Below the pieces are notes generated by a model that saw only the letters and a list, made by a program, of their open reading frames with translations, ran no database searches and was not told the origin of the DNA. A stretch of DNA of 64,000 nucleotides from Acidimicrobiaceae bacterium (GTDB lineage Bacteria; Actinomycetota; Acidimicrobiia; Acidimicrobiales; RAAP-2), in assembly GCA_003155135.1 (NCBI GenBank), contig PMFN01000005.1, forward strand, positions 1 to 64,000. The letters run 5' to 3'. Positions 1 to 9,328 of this stretch are shown one piece after another. How positions within the stretch are numbered: the first letter of the stretch is position 1; the number at the start of each line of letters is the position of its first letter. A program made the translations under genes and the position numbers.

Positions 1-2830
1 GACGGTGCCCGTCGGGGTGCCCGCTCCCGGGGTGGTGGCGGTGACCGTGGCGGTGAAGGTCACCGACTGGCCGATGACCGACGGGCTGGTGTCAGACGTG
101 AGGGCGGTTGTGGTGGCTGCTTGATTGACGGAGTGGGCGAGCGGCCCCGACGTGCTGATGGTGAAGTTCGAATCGCCGGAGTAGACGGCGGTGATCGCGT
201 GCGGGCCCGGCCCGGCGTAGGTGAGGGAACACGTGGCGACGCCCGAGGTCAGACTCCGTGCGCTGCAGCTCGGAATGGCCGTGCCGGCTTCAAAGAAGGC
301 GACCGTTCCCGACGCGGTGCCGGTGCCGGGGGCGGTGGGCGCAACCATCGCGCTGTAGGTGACATGCTCACCGCTGACCGAGGTGGATGACGGTGCCGAG
401 AGAGTGGTCGTGGTCGCCGATTTGGTCACGATCTCGGCAACCTTGCCCGAGGTGCTCGTCGCGTAGGCAGCCGTTCCAACGTAGGTGGCACTGATCTGGT
501 GCGGTGACCCGGCCGCCGGAAGGCCGACCGAGAAGGTGGCTGTGTCGGGCGAGAGCCCATTGAGCGAGCCGGTGCCGAGGAGCGTCGTGCCGTCGTAGAA
601 GTCGACCGTGCCGGCCGGCGCGCCAGTCCCGGGGGCGGTGACGGCCACGGTGGCGGTGAGCGTGACCGACTGGCCACTGACCGACGGGTTGGGTGCGGCG
701 CTGACGGCTGTGGTGGTGCCGGCCGGGTGGACCGTCTGGGTGAGGACCGGGGACGTGCTGGCGGTGAACGAAGCGGATCCCGCGTAGGTGGCGGTGATCG
801 AGCTCGTGCCGAAGACGGCGAAGCCGGTGGAGAAGGTGGCCGCATCGGTCGACGCCCCGTTGAGCGCCCCGGTGCCGAGCAGGGTGGTCCCGTCATAGAA
901 GGAGACCTGCCCGGTCGGCGCCCCGGTGCCGGCGCTCACCTTGACCGTGGCGGTGTAGGTGACCGACTGGCCGCTGACCGACGGGTTGGGCGTCGACGTG
1001 AGAGCGGTCGTGGTCGGGCCCTGGTTCACCTGGGTGAGCGAGCCGGTCGAAGCGACGAAGCTCTTGGTCGCACTCGAGAAGGTGGCCGTGATGGTGTGCG
1101 AGCCGGGCTGGGTGAAGGCACTCTCGACGCACGTGGCGCCCTGCGTGCCGAGCGGGACCGGAGAGCACAGCACTGTGGTGCCGTCCTCGAACGTGACCGT
1201 GCCGGTCGGCGTGCCTGCGCCGGGCGCCTTGGCCGCCACCGTGGCCGTGTAGGTGACCGGCGTGCCGCTGGGTGACGGGTTCTTGGAGGAGGTCACGGTG
1301 GTCACCGTCTGGGCGGCGTTGATGGTCTGGGCCAGCGCTGCCGAGGTCGAGGAGGCGAAGTCCCCGTCGGTGCCGTAGGTGGCGGTGATTGACTGGGCGG
1401 TGCCGAACGGAAGCGAGCTGGTCGTGACCGTCGCCTGGTCGGGGGTCTTGCCGTTGAGTGTGCCGGTGAGGGTGGACGTGCCGAGATTGAAGGTGACCGT
1501 CCCGCTCGGGATACCGGCGCCGGGTGCTGCGGCGGCGACCGTGGCGGTGAACGTCACCGGCTGTCCGATCACCGAGGGGTTGGCCGATGAGGAGATGGTC
1601 GTGTTGGTCGGGTCCGCGTTCACGACCTGGCTGAGAGCCGTGGACGGGAGGCTCGCCGCGTCGTTGGCGTCACCGCCGTAGGTGGCGGTGATCGTGTGCG
1701 CGGCACCGACCGAGAGCGTGCTCGTGGCGTAGGTGGCGACGCCGTTGGCCCCGAGGGTACCGGTGCCGAGGGTGGTGCTGCCGTTCGTAAAGGTGACCTG
1801 GCCTGTTGGCGTGCCCGAGCCCGGGCTCTTGACGGTGACGGTGGCGGTGAAGGTCACCGGCTGGCCGTTGACCGACGGGTTCTTCGAGGACTGCAGGACG
1901 GTGGTGGTCTGTGCCGGCGCGACGGGCTCGATGACGTTCGTGGTCGTGCTGGTGTTGTAGTTCGTGTCCCCCGCGTAGACGGCAGTGAGGGAGTTGGTCG
2001 CTGGGGCGGGGAGCTTGGCCACAAAGGTCGTCTGGTCGGTCGCCGCCTTGTTGAGGGTGCCCGAGCCGAGCTTGGTGGAGCCGTTGTAGAAGGTGACGGT
2101 GCCGGTCGGCGTACCGGTGCCCGGGGCGAGCGGGGCCACGGTGGCGAGGATCGTGAGCGCTTGGCCGCTCACCCACGGCTGCGGCGGCGTCACCGTGAAG
2201 GCCGTGGTCGTGCCCGAGAGCCCCACGGTCAGCGACACCGGTTTCGACACGCTGCCGAGATCGCTGGTGCTGGCGCTGTAGGTGGCGGTGAGCGAGTGGG
2301 GCGACCCTGAGGCGAGCAGCTTGGTCGACGTCGTGTAGGTCGCCACGTCGGCTGCCAGCCCATTGAGGTTGGAGGTGCCGAGCGTGGTCGTGCCGTCCTT
2401 GAAGGTGACCGAACCGGTCGGCGTCCCCGACCCGGGTGTCGTCACCGCCACGGTTGCCGTCAGCGTGATGGGCTGGCCGCTCACGAGCGGGCCGGCGGGC
2501 GGGCTGAGCGCTGTGGTGGTCGAGGCTGCGCTCACCACCTGACTCAGCAGAGCCGAATTGCTCCCGGCGTAGGCGGTGGTCCCGGTCGCGCCGAGGTAGT
2601 CGGCGGTGATCGAGTGCGACTTCACTGACAGGGCCGACGTCGTGAAGGCCGCGACATCGGGCGACTTCGCGTTGAGGTTGATTGTCCCGATCGTGGTGGT
2701 CCCGTCCTTGAACGTCACCGATCCGGTCGGCGTGCCGGTGGCGGGTGCCATGGGGGCCACGGTCGCGGTGAAGGTGACCGACTCGCCGCTTACCGACGAA
2801 ATACTCGAACTCGTAAGGGTCGTGGTGGTC
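1..2830 (-). repeat. Tandem ~300-bp coding repeats (Ig-like modules)
   Basis: The segment encoding GTPTG-V-TF recurs at about 2715, 2410, 2100, 1800, 1500, 1200, 910, 615, 310 and 5, a spacing close to 300 bp. Copies differ at many codons, so this is an old or diversified array and not a recent identical amplification. The repeats are in frame and continue past the left edge. Confidence 0.85.
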
Positions 2831-2997
2831 GTAATGGCCAGGGGCGCGGCGGCGGCCGGGAGGATCAGGAGACCCGATGCTGAGAGGGAGAGAGCACCGA
2901 CGGCGATGGCGATGCGTCGCCAGCGGGGGCGTAGGGGAGTTGGCGCAAGCTGCGGGATGACCGCGTGCGAGCCGGATCGACGCTTCATGCTGCTCAT
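1..2997 (-). CDS. Secreted protein of tandem Ig-like repeats (3' end outside window)
   Basis: The frame is open from about 2997 to the left edge, about 999 codons with no stop, so the C-terminus and any cell-wall anchor lie outside. A basic N-terminus (KRRSG, later RWRR) is followed by a hydrophobic run at residues 29-48 and a small-residue stretch ending in AAAAP. This looks like a long Sec signal peptide cleaved near residue 50. The rest is nine full repeats and part of a tenth, each about 100 residues, with recurring SGQPVTFTATV-, GTPTGSVTF- and LTATYSG-like motifs. These are typical of bacterial Ig-like domains of the Big_3_5 type. Composition is very Thr/Ser/Val-rich, with almost no Cys. 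Such proteins are usually surface adhesins or structural exoproteins; the ligand cannot be read. Starts at 3015 and 2988 are also in frame, and none has a good ribosome site. Confidence 0.85.
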   Translation of the reverse strand, partial: MSSMKRRSGSHAVIPQLAPTPLRPRWRRIAIAVGALSLSASGLLILPAAAAPLAITTTTTLTSSSISSVSGESVTFTATVAPMAPATGTPTGSVTFKDGTTTIGTINLNAKSPDVAAFTTSALSVKSHSITADYLGATGTTAYAGSNSALLSQVVSAASTTTALSPPAGPLVSGQPITLTATVAVTTPGSGTPTGSVTFKDGTTTLGTSNLNGLAADVATYTTSTKLLASGSPHSLTATYSASTSDLGSVSKPVSLTVGLSGTTTAFTVTPPQPWVSGQALTILATVAPLAPGTGTPTGTVTFYNGSTKLGSGTLNKAATDQTTFVAKLPAPATNSLTAVYAGDTNYNTSTTTNVIEPVAPAQTTTVLQSSKNPSVNGQPVTFTATVTVKSPGSGTPTGQVTFTNGSTTLGTGTLGANGVATYATSTLSVGAAHTITATYGGDANDAASLPSTALSQVVNADPTNTTISSSANPSVIGQPVTFTATVAAAAPGAGIPSGTVTFNLGTSTLTGTLNGKTPDQATVTTSSLPFGTAQSITATYGTDGDFASSTSAALAQTINAAQTVTTVTSSKNPSPSGTPVTYTATVAAKAPGAGTPTGTVTFEDGTTVLCSPVPLGTQGATCVESAFTQPGSHTITATFSSATKSFVASTGSLTQVNQGPTTTALTSTPNPSVSGQSVTYTATVKVSAGTGAPTGQVSFYDGTTLLGTGALNGASTDAATFSTGFAVFGTSSITATYAGSASFTASTSPVLTQTVHPAGTTTAVSAAPNPSVSGQSVTLTATVAVTAPGTGAPAGTVDFYDGTTLLGTGSLNGLSPDTATFSVGLPAAGSPHQISATYVGTAAYATSTSGKVAEIVTKSATTTTLSAPSSTSVSGEHVTYSAMVAPTAPGTGTASGTVAFFEAGTAIPSCSARSLTSGVATCSLTYAGPGPHAITAVYSGDSNFTISTSGPLAHSVNQAATTTALTSDTSPSVIGQSVTFTATVTATTPGAGTPTGTV

Positions 2998-3224
2998 CTG
3001 CGCGGCCACTTTCATTACTGATCGGTAGGAATCACCGAAGTGGAGAACGTACCATCTTTTGGCATTGATTGCGCCATATTGTGATTCATTCGACAGTCCG
3101 CAGCACACACAGCGTCAACTTCATCGGCATTCTCCCTGGTGGGAGCGGACAGCGGCCGTGCAAACCGCTTTATCAATGCACGCGGCGGGACTTCGTAGGC
3201 TCGCAACCCCAGCGCAATCGAGTG

Positions 3225-4166
3225 TCAGGTGAGCGCTGAACTCGATCCGAACTCGTGTGAGGTGCCGCGGTAGCGGTCGAGGACGGTCGCGACCTCCCTA
3301 CGGCCTTCGGCGATCAGCTCCTCGGTCCCGGAGAAATCGCTGTAGTCCGACGACGGTTCACCCCCGCCCGAGAAGACAGTGACTTCGACGCCCGGAGGCA
3401 GCTCGGCCAGCTCTCGGGCGAACCGGGCGTGGATGGCGACGAACAGAGCGCTGAGCATGGCCTCGATCGGGCGACGGGGCTGCATGGGCCGGTAGTGGAG
3501 TGGGCCGCACAAGAGGACGAAGATCCGCGTCGCCCCGGCGTTGACGGCCCTGGCGATCGGGACGTTGTTCACGACCCCGCCGTCCATGAGCAGATCGCCG
3601 TCGATGTCGACGGGCGGCAGGATGGCGGGGATGGCCGCCGAGGCCATCACCGCTTCGACCGAGGGGCCGTGGGTGAACCAGCGCTCGCGACCGTCGGTGA
3701 GCGAGGTGGCGACCACCTCGACGGGGATCTTGGCCTCCTCAAGCCGCTCAAACCCGATCCCCTCTTCGACCACCCGTCGCAGCCCGTGGTTCGAGTGCAC
3801 AGCCGGCCGCAACTGAAACCATCGCCAGGGCCCGTGTGCCCGTGTCCGGGGGAAGATGTCTTCCCCTTTGATCCTGCGCCACACCTCGTGGAGGTGCTCG
3901 ATGCCCGCCTCGGTCGGGTCGCCGGCGAACGCCGCCCCGTTCACCGCACCGACCGATGCTCCGTAGATGCGATCCGGGATGATGCCCCGCGCCACCAGCT
4001 CGGCCAGCATCCCGACCTGCACCGCTCCCCGACTGCCCCCACCGGCGAGCACGAAGGCGGTGATGGCTTTCGGGTCATCGGCCTGAGCGCCCCTCCAACC
4101 CCGCATGCGCGTCCGCATCCGCCCGAAGATCCGGCCCTCGGCGTCCGACGTGGCGGTTTCGCTCAC
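3225..4166 (-). CDS. Patatin-like phospholipase (RssA-type)
   Basis: A predicted 313-residue serine lipid acyl hydrolase. The glycine-rich oxyanion segment (LAGGGSRGAVQ) lies near residues 38-48, the nucleophile elbow GASVG near 69-73, and the catalytic Asp motif DGGVVNNVP about 120 residues later. These are the Ser-Asp dyad hallmarks of bacterial patatins. There is no signal peptide, so it probably acts in the cytoplasm or at the inner membrane face; the substrate is unknown. The GTG start overlaps the stop of the upstream membrane-protein gene by 4 bases (GTGA), implying coupled translation and perhaps a joint role at the membrane. The length is normal for the family. Confidence 0.9.
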   Translation of the reverse strand: MSETATSDAEGRIFGRMRTRMRGWRGAQADDPKAITAFVLAGGGSRGAVQVGMLAELVARGIIPDRIYGASVGAVNGAAFAGDPTEAGIEHLHEVWRRIKGEDIFPRTRAHGPWRWFQLRPAVHSNHGLRRVVEEGIGFERLEEAKIPVEVVATSLTDGRERWFTHGPSVEAVMASAAIPAILPPVDIDGDLLMDGGVVNNVPIARAVNAGATRIFVLLCGPLHYRPMQPRRPIEAMLSALFVAIHARFARELAELPPGVEVTVFSGGGEPSSDYSDFSGTEELIAEGRREVATVLDRYRGTSHEFGSSSALT

Positions 4167-4393
4167 TTCGCCGGCCTCCCGGCGGACCCCCCCGGTGACG
4201 TCCCGCTTCCGTCCACGCTCGGATTGTCAGGGGCTGCGTTCTGGCGCTGACGCCACGCCGTCCAGCCGGTGTGGTCGCGCCGGACCGCCCAGACCACCGT
4301 GTAGATAGCCATGGCGATGAAGGCAACCACGGCGATGCCGAACACGACGACGAAGGCCACATTGATGGCGACGAGCTGCGCGGGGACCTGCAT
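4163..4393 (-). CDS. Small single-pass membrane protein, unknown
   Basis: A 76-residue protein starting MQVPAQLVAIN. One strongly hydrophobic helix spans residues 8-37, followed by a basic segment (VRRDHTGWTAWRQRQ) and a Pro/Gly/Ser-rich tail. By the positive-inside rule the tail should be cytoplasmic. Its stop codon overlaps the GTG start of the patatin gene, so it is the first gene of a two-gene unit. The frame stays open upstream, but the upstream part overlaps the divergent gene and lacks convincing protein sequence, so I take the start at 4393. I do not recognise the family. Confidence 0.6.
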   Translation of the reverse strand: MQVPAQLVAINVAFVVVFGIAVVAFIAMAIYTVVWAVRRDHTGWTAWRQRQNAAPDNPSVDGSGTSPGGSAGRPAK

Positions 4394-4475
4394 CGACTCA
4401 AAGGCTACGAGAGTCTCAGGCGGGGGGCAGACGAACCCCGGGGGCGGTGTCACAGCGGCTCGCCACACTCGTTGC

Positions 4476-5327
4476 ATGACCAGCACGCGAACGAACCGCA
4501 CAGCCGCTGTCGGCGCACAGTTGCTTCGGCCCGCACCGCCCTCTCGCCCTGCCACGTCGGAGCTGTTGTCGGTGCTGCGGGGGGACGTCGCCCGCCGACC
4601 TGCCGTCGACCCGGGCCTCTCCGGTGGCCTCCGGGCGTGGCTCGAAGACGGCGTCGCCACTATCGGCGAGCGGTCCGAGTCCATCCGCGTGACCCCGAAC
4701 GACTTGTCGGGCCCCTGGCCCGATGGAGGATGCCACGTCAACGATTCGCTCGCCCTCGGGGCCTTGGTGGGGGTGGCGTTCCGCCAGTTCCTGAGTGCCG
4801 GCGCGCTCAGTGATCCCATGTCCGAGGGCCTCGCTGCACTCGCATGCCTGGGCCGGCGTGACATCGTGGGCTTCATCGAGTCGATGTCCGGCGAGGCAAA
4901 GGCTGCACTCGCCGGTGAGCTCAGGCGTCAGCTTGCGCTCATGGCTGAGCGCTGGCCCCGGCTGCTCCCGGGGTGGCTCCCCCGGACGCATGAGCGTCTC
5001 ACCATCCCCCTCGGGGGAGGGTCGGTGGTCTTGTCGGGGACCCTCGACCTCGTACTCGGTGCCCCCTCGAGCGGCCGGGCGTCGGTCTGCATGGTCAACG
5101 TGCGCTCGGGCGAGCAGCAGTCCTGGCACCGCACGGCGCTCGGTTTCCTCGCATTGCTCGAGACGCTGCGCAGCGGCGCCGCCCCCTTCCGGCTGGCCAC
5201 CTACTACTCGACGACGGGGGAGCTCGATGTCCAAGACGTCAGCGACCAGGTCCTCACCGAGGCGGTCGAGTTGACGATCGACGTGGTGGCGCGCCTGTCG
5301 GCGGTCGAAGTGGTGCGGGCGGCATGA
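4476..5327 (+). CDS. Unknown protein, degenerate PD-(D/E)XK-like domain
   Basis: A 283-residue predicted soluble protein. The C-terminal part reads like a PD-(D/E)XK nuclease core: a beta strand with GTLDLVLG (possible metal-binding Asp), then VNVRSGEQ, a conserved His (SWHRTALG), and an amphipathic helix leading to PFRLATYYS. In active members the second strand should carry (D/E)-x-K. Here it reads N-V-R, so catalysis is doubtful. Its stop overlaps the ATG of the next gene (ATGA), and the downstream product shares the same SG-(x)n-H-(x)n-LG-(x)n-P-x-R layout. It is divergent from the patatin unit, with its start close behind. The fold assignment is inference from motif layout; the function is unknown. 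Confidence 0.6.
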   Translation: MTSTRTNRTAAVGAQLLRPAPPSRPATSELLSVLRGDVARRPAVDPGLSGGLRAWLEDGVATIGERSESIRVTPNDLSGPWPDGGCHVNDSLALGALVGVAFRQFLSAGALSDPMSEGLAALACLGRRDIVGFIESMSGEAKAALAGELRRQLALMAERWPRLLPGWLPRTHERLTIPLGGGSVVLSGTLDLVLGAPSSGRASVCMVNVRSGEQQSWHRTALGFLALLETLRSGAAPFRLATYYSTTGELDVQDVSDQVLTEAVELTIDVVARLSAVEVVRAA

Positions 5328-6205
5328 GCACGACGCCGCTCCTCCAGCAGCCCCTCTTTTCGAGCGCGCTCCCCCGCTCGGCAAACCTGACCGATGCACT
5401 CCTCGCACCCGCAGCGGGGCTTCTCAGCGCCGGCGACGCGCAGACGTTGCGAGCCGCATTCGTGCGACGAGCCGTGCGGGAGGGGCATGCCGCGGCGGGG
5501 ACCATCAGGGTCGACGGTTACCTGCTCCGCCGGGGGGCGGACCCGGACCTGCGCGCGATGCGAAGCTTCGAGGCGTTCAGCTGGTCGCCATTCACAGCAC
5601 GGCGGATGGTGGGACTCGCGGCGGTCAGGACCTGCGTCCACGGGACCCGTCGCACCCCGGTCCAAGCTGTGGGTGCCGTGATCGATGAGCTCTGCCGCCA
5701 AGGGGCGGACCCACGCGAGCGCAGCGGCTCGCTCGCCGCGTGGCTCGCGTCGACCACGCCGGGGGTGCGTGCACTGGTCCATGCCGAAGCGGTCACCTGG
5801 GCCACCCAGCTCCTCGGAGCGCTCGATTGGGCACGCCTCGGACGATCGGCATCGGTGGGTGGGCCCGACGAGTGGTGGGACCACCGGCCGGCTGCGCTCA
5901 CCCTGCGCGGCCGCTCGGAAGTGCGCATTCGGCTCGGCGCAGTGGGAGGCGAGGCTCGTGGCGGCCGAGCCCTGTTCTCCGTGCTGAGCGGACGTCCTGG
6001 GAAGAACAGTCACGCCGAGCTGGGCCTCAGTGCTCTGGTCTCGGTGCTCGCTGCCCCGACGGGCCCCCCACCCGTCCGGGTGGCCGGCTGGTGGCCCGAG
6101 TCCGGCCGGGCCCTCATCGTGCCCGTCGACGGCGCACTGCTCGAGGCCACGATGACCTCGGTCCTCGACGTGGTCGAGGCGGCACGCGGTCAGGGTGGCT
6201 CGTAG
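5324..6205 (+). CDS. Unknown protein, paralogue of the upstream gene product
   Basis: 293 residues, translationally coupled to the preceding gene by a 4-base ATGA overlap. The C-terminal third ([11 protein letters not shown], then [22 protein letters not shown] and a final helix) lines up block by block with the last third of the upstream protein. The two are probably distant paralogues acting as a heteromeric pair. No catalytic Lys is present in the VLSG strand, so any ancestral nuclease activity should be lost. The N-terminal half, with a Trp/Arg-rich stretch ([11 protein letters not shown]), matches nothing I recognise. typA follows 68 bp downstream and may be cotranscribed. Confidence 0.55.
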   Translation: MSTTPLLQQPLFSSALPRSANLTDALLAPAAGLLSAGDAQTLRAAFVRRAVREGHAAAGTIRVDGYLLRRGADPDLRAMRSFEAFSWSPFTARRMVGLAAVRTCVHGTRRTPVQAVGAVIDELCRQGADPRERSGSLAAWLASTTPGVRALVHAEAVTWATQLLGALDWARLGRSASVGGPDEWWDHRPAALTLRGRSEVRIRLGAVGGEARGGRALFSVLSGRPGKNSHAELGLSALVSVLAAPTGPPPVRVAGWWPESGRALIVPVDGALLEATMTSVLDVVEAARGQGGS

Positions 6206-6273
6206 GGCGCAGGGCCGCAATCAGGGCGTCCTGTCTGGAAGACACCAGGTCCGGCACTAAGGTTGAACAGGCC

Positions 6274-8106
6274 ATGGCGACTCGAGACGACATCAGAAAT
6301 GTGGCAATTGTGGCCCACGTCGACCACGGCAAGACCACATTGGTCGACGCCATGCTCTGGCAGACGGGCGCATTCCGAGCGAACGAGGACGTGAACGAAC
6401 GAGTCCTCGACTCGGGCGATCTCGAGCGTGAGAAGGGCATCACGATCCTGGCCAAGAACACCGCCGTGCGCTACGGCGGTGTGAAGCTCAACATCATCGA
6501 CACCCCTGGCCACGCCGACTTCGGCGGCGAGGTCGAGCGGGGGCTCACCATGGTCGACGGGGTCCTCCTGCTCGTCGACGCCTCCGAGGGCCCGCTGCCC
6601 CAGACGCGCTTCGTACTCCGCAAGGCCCTCGCCGCTCGCCTACCGGTCGTACTCGTGGTCAACAAGGTCGACCGCCCCGACGCCAGGATCGCCGAAGTCG
6701 TCAACGAGGTGGAAGAGCTCTTCTTGGACCTCGACGCTGACGAGCACCAGATCGACTTCCCCATCCTCTACGCCAATGCCCGGGCCGGCTGGGCCGCCAC
6801 GGAGCCGGGCGTCGAGGGCACGGACCTCAAGCCGCTCTTCGAGGCCATCATCGAGAGGATCCCTGCCCCCAGCTACGACCCGGCCATGACGCTCCAGGCC
6901 CTGGTCTGCAACCTCGACGCCTCCCCCTACGTCGGCCGCCTCGCAATCTGTCGCGTCTACAACGGCACGCTCAAGAAGGGATCGACCGTCGGCTGGTGCA
7001 AGCTCGACGGCACCGTCGAGAAGACCAAGATCACTGAGCTCTACGTCTCCGAGTCCTTGGACCGCATCGATGCCGACGAGGCCGGCCCAGGCGAGATCGC
7101 AGCCGTCGCCGGCATGGCCGAGATCACCATCGGCGAGACGCTGGCCGACCCGGACCAGCCCGTCGCCCTCCCCGCCATCACGGTCGACGAGCCGAGCCTG
7201 ACCATGACGATCGGCATCAACACGTCGCCCCTCGCCGGGACCGAGGGTACGAAGCTCACGGCGCGTCTGGTCAAGAGCCGCCTCGACGCGGAGCTGATCG
7301 GCAACGTCTCACTGCGCGTGGGCCCGACGGAGCGACCCGACGCCTGGGAGGTCCAAGGCCGCGGCGAGCTCCAGCTGGCCGTCCTCGTCGAGACCATGCG
7401 ACGCGAGGGCTTCGAGCTGACCGTCGGCAAGCCCCAGGTCGTCACCCGGGAGATCGACGGCAAGCTGCACGAACCAATGGAGCGCGTGGCGGTCGACGTC
7501 CCCGCGGACTACCTCGGCGTGGTGACCCAACTCCTCGCCCTGCGCAAGGGGTCGATGATCGAGATGGTCAACCACGGGACCGGCTGGGTGCGCCTCGATT
7601 ATCGGGTGCCCGCCCGAGGCCTCGTGGGCTTTCGCACCGAGTTCCTGACCGACACCCGTGGCACGGGTGTCATCCACCACGTGTTCGACGGCTGGGAGCC
7701 CTGGCACGGCGAGCTCCGTACCCGGCGCAACGGGTCGATGGTGGCCGACCGGCGCGGGGCAACCACCACCTACGCACTCATGAGCCTCCAAGAGCGCGGC
7801 ACCCTGTTGATAGGCCCGACCGTGGACGTCTATGAGGGCATGGTGATCGGCGAGAACGCACGCGCCGACGAGATGGACGTGAACCCGACCAAGGAGAAGA
7901 AGCTCACCAACGTGCGGTCCTCGACCGCCGACGAGCTCGAACGGCTCACGCCGCCGCTCAACCTCTCCTTGGAGCAGGCCCTCGAGTTCATCGGCGACGA
8001 CGAGTGCGTCGAGGTCACGCCCAAGGCGGTGCGCCTGCGAAAAGTCGTCTTGGACCAGGCGATCCGGGGCCGGCTACGCAGCAGGGCCCGCACGGCCAAA
8101 GGTTGA
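6274..8106 (+). CDS. typA: Translational GTPase TypA/BipA
   Basis: 610 residues, the normal length. G1 is AHVDHGKT at residues 14-21, G3 is DTPGH at 76-80 and G4 is NKVD at 130-133. Domain 2, an EF-G-like fold and the BipA-specific C-terminal domain follow ([26 protein letters not shown] near the end). TypA is a ribosome-binding GTPase of the EF-G family that supports 50S subunit maturation and growth under cold or stress. The open frame extends far upstream, but only the ATG at 6274 gives the canonical N-terminus. AAGG lies about 12 bases before it as a weak ribosome site. A convergent small gene ends 10 bp downstream. Confidence 0.97.
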   Translation: MATRDDIRNVAIVAHVDHGKTTLVDAMLWQTGAFRANEDVNERVLDSGDLEREKGITILAKNTAVRYGGVKLNIIDTPGHADFGGEVERGLTMVDGVLLLVDASEGPLPQTRFVLRKALAARLPVVLVVNKVDRPDARIAEVVNEVEELFLDLDADEHQIDFPILYANARAGWAATEPGVEGTDLKPLFEAIIERIPAPSYDPAMTLQALVCNLDASPYVGRLAICRVYNGTLKKGSTVGWCKLDGTVEKTKITELYVSESLDRIDADEAGPGEIAAVAGMAEITIGETLADPDQPVALPAITVDEPSLTMTIGINTSPLAGTEGTKLTARLVKSRLDAELIGNVSLRVGPTERPDAWEVQGRGELQLAVLVETMRREGFELTVGKPQVVTREIDGKLHEPMERVAVDVPADYLGVVTQLLALRKGSMIEMVNHGTGWVRLDYRVPARGLVGFRTEFLTDTRGTGVIHHVFDGWEPWHGELRTRRNGSMVADRRGATTTYALMSLQERGTLLIGPTVDVYEGMVIGENARADEMDVNPTKEKKLTNVRSSTADELERLTPPLNLSLEQALEFIGDDECVEVTPKAVRLRKVVLDQAIRGRLRSRARTAKG

Positions 8107-8115
8107 CCACCGCCC

Positions 8116-8379
8116 TCAGGCGCCGGTCTGCGCCCGCTTCCAGGCGTCGAAGCCGGCCGAGGTGGCCGAGCGGAGTTGGCGGACCTTGAGTTGCGCCACG
8201 TCACCCGGCGGCCGGTCGAGCTGACGCACCCACTGTCGCGCTGCCGAGAGGAACGCGGTGCCACCGAGTAGCAGCCCCACCGCCACCAGCAATGAGCCAA
8301 GGGCGGCCAGCACCCCGCCGCTGGCCAGCAGGGCGGTGTTGATCTGCACCCCTTGGGCCTCGTTGTTCTCCGAATCCAT
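8116..8379 (-). CDS. Small membrane protein, unknown
   Basis: 87 residues preceded by an excellent ribosome-binding site (GGAGAAGGAGG about 6 bases before ATG). A polar start (MDSENNEAQG) leads into a 30-residue hydrophobic segment (residues 15-45), followed by an amphipathic basic stretch with several Arg and Lys. This fits one long or two short transmembrane helices. It is convergent with typA. I do not recognise the family. The strong ribosome site and clean codon use argue that it is a real gene. Confidence 0.65.
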   Translation of the reverse strand: MDSENNEAQGVQINTALLASGGVLAALGSLLVAVGLLLGGTAFLSAARQWVRQLDRPPGDVAQLKVRQLRSATSAGFDAWKRAQTGA

Positions 8380-8617
8380 GGTTGCCTCCTTCTCCTTACC
8401 CCGAAGCTAGCTGCGCTGCGACGCCATTTCTTGAGCCACGCCGCCCGGTCGGCTCCGGTCCGCTCATCGCCGTACGGGCGCCACGCGCCACTCGACGCCC
8501 GTACGCTGGTGCTGTGTCACTGATCAGCCGGATCGGGCCGTCCGTCAGCTCTGTCGGGGTGCCGCGCCCTCTCGCCAGCACGGGCCCGGCACGGCGGATT
8601 CCTCGAAGGCCCAGACG

Positions 8618-8893
8618 GTGAGCGAAGTGCCCCCAGCGCGTCGCTCCGAGGAGATCTTCGCCGCCGGCGGCGAGGTCGGCGCCCGTCTGGGAGAAGTCGA
8701 CTGGGCGAGGACACCGCTCGGCGCGAGCGCCACGTGGCCCCCGAGCCTCTGCTCGGCACTCGGCACGATGCTCCGCTCTCGGTTCTCCATGTGGATGGCA
8801 TGGGGCCCCCAGCTGACGTTCTTCTGCAACGACGCGGTACCGGAGGTCGCGAAAGCGATGGCAACCAAACCTGGGCAGACCTCACTGAGGTGA
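8618..8893 (+). pseudogene. N-terminal remnant of a PAS sensor histidine kinase
   Basis: 91 codons from a GTG. The segments AAGGEVGARL, DWARTPLGASATWP and MWMAWGPQLTFFCNDA reproduce the typical opening of large PAS/histidine-kinase hybrids, in which the order is GGEMG, W..TPLG..E.WP, then WGP.L..FYNDAY. After NDA the similarity stops at once and the frame ends 20 codons later in unrelated sequence. No PAS, HisKA or HATPase sequence follows in any frame. The simplest reading is a truncated sensor gene left by deletion. A tiny expressed peptide cannot be excluded. Confidence 0.6.
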
Positions 8894-9062
8894 CCCTCCG
8901 GCGCAGTCGCGGGCTGATCCACTCTCCACTCGGTTTCAGGCCCAGGACTCGTGAATGATGACCTTTGCCTCTGACCGGCCTTGGCCGCCGGGGCCACAGT
9001 CGAATATGTGGCTCCGGCCAGTACGGGTCCGGGGCCGAGTTCGACGAAGAAGGAGCAGGATT

Positions 9063-9254
9063 ATGGCTGGGAATGCTGATCAGATGAAGGGCAAGGCCAA
9101 AGAGGCCGTCGGAGACCTGACCGGAAACAAGGATCTCAAGTCAGAGGGTAAGGCTGACCGTCAGGCCGGCGAGGCCAAGGAGAAGGCCGGCAAGGTCGAG
9201 GAGAAGGTCGAAGAGGTGATCGACAAGGCCAAGGGGGTGCTTCACCCGAAGTAG
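9063..9254 (+). CDS. CsbD-like stress protein
   Basis: 63 residues, highly charged (Lys/Glu/Ala/Gly), with the CsbD family pattern: NADQMKGKAKEAVGDLTGN, then repeats of KADRQAGEAKEKAG and VEEKVEEVIDKAKG. CsbD proteins are small, largely disordered or helical general-stress proteins (the SigB regulon in Bacillus); their molecular role is unknown. Start at the ATG at 9063, with AAGGAG 7-8 bases upstream. The longer open frame upstream does not look like protein. The downstream neighbour, also with a strong ribosome site, lies 74 bp away and may be co-induced. Confidence 0.9.
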   Translation: MAGNADQMKGKAKEAVGDLTGNKDLKSEGKADRQAGEAKEKAGKVEEKVEEVIDKAKGVLHPK

Positions 9255-9328
9255 TCCCCCTCCTTCCAGTCCTCGTCGGCTGACGTCACCGGGGCGATAC
9301 GAGTCAACCAAGAGGAGGTGCTTTCCTC

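Noticed and set aside
1-2830. Regularly spaced repeats that might suggest a CRISPR array
   Set aside because: The period is about 300 bp, the repeats are coding and diverged, and no short identical direct repeats or cas genes occur.
3090-3118. Possible promoter TTGACG - 17 - TGTCGA on the minus strand upstream of the Ig-repeat gene
   Set aside because: The -10 match is poor and there is no independent support, so I do not list it as a feature.
3015-3206. A 63-codon minus-strand frame ending where the Ig-repeat gene may begin
   Set aside because: The region is AT-richer than the genes, the product has no recognisable order, and no ribosome site is present; it is more likely the promoter region of the repeat protein.
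8382-8621. A 79-codon plus-strand frame between the small membrane gene and the kinase remnant
   Set aside because: Pro/Arg-rich, no ribosome site and no family pattern; treated as intergenic.
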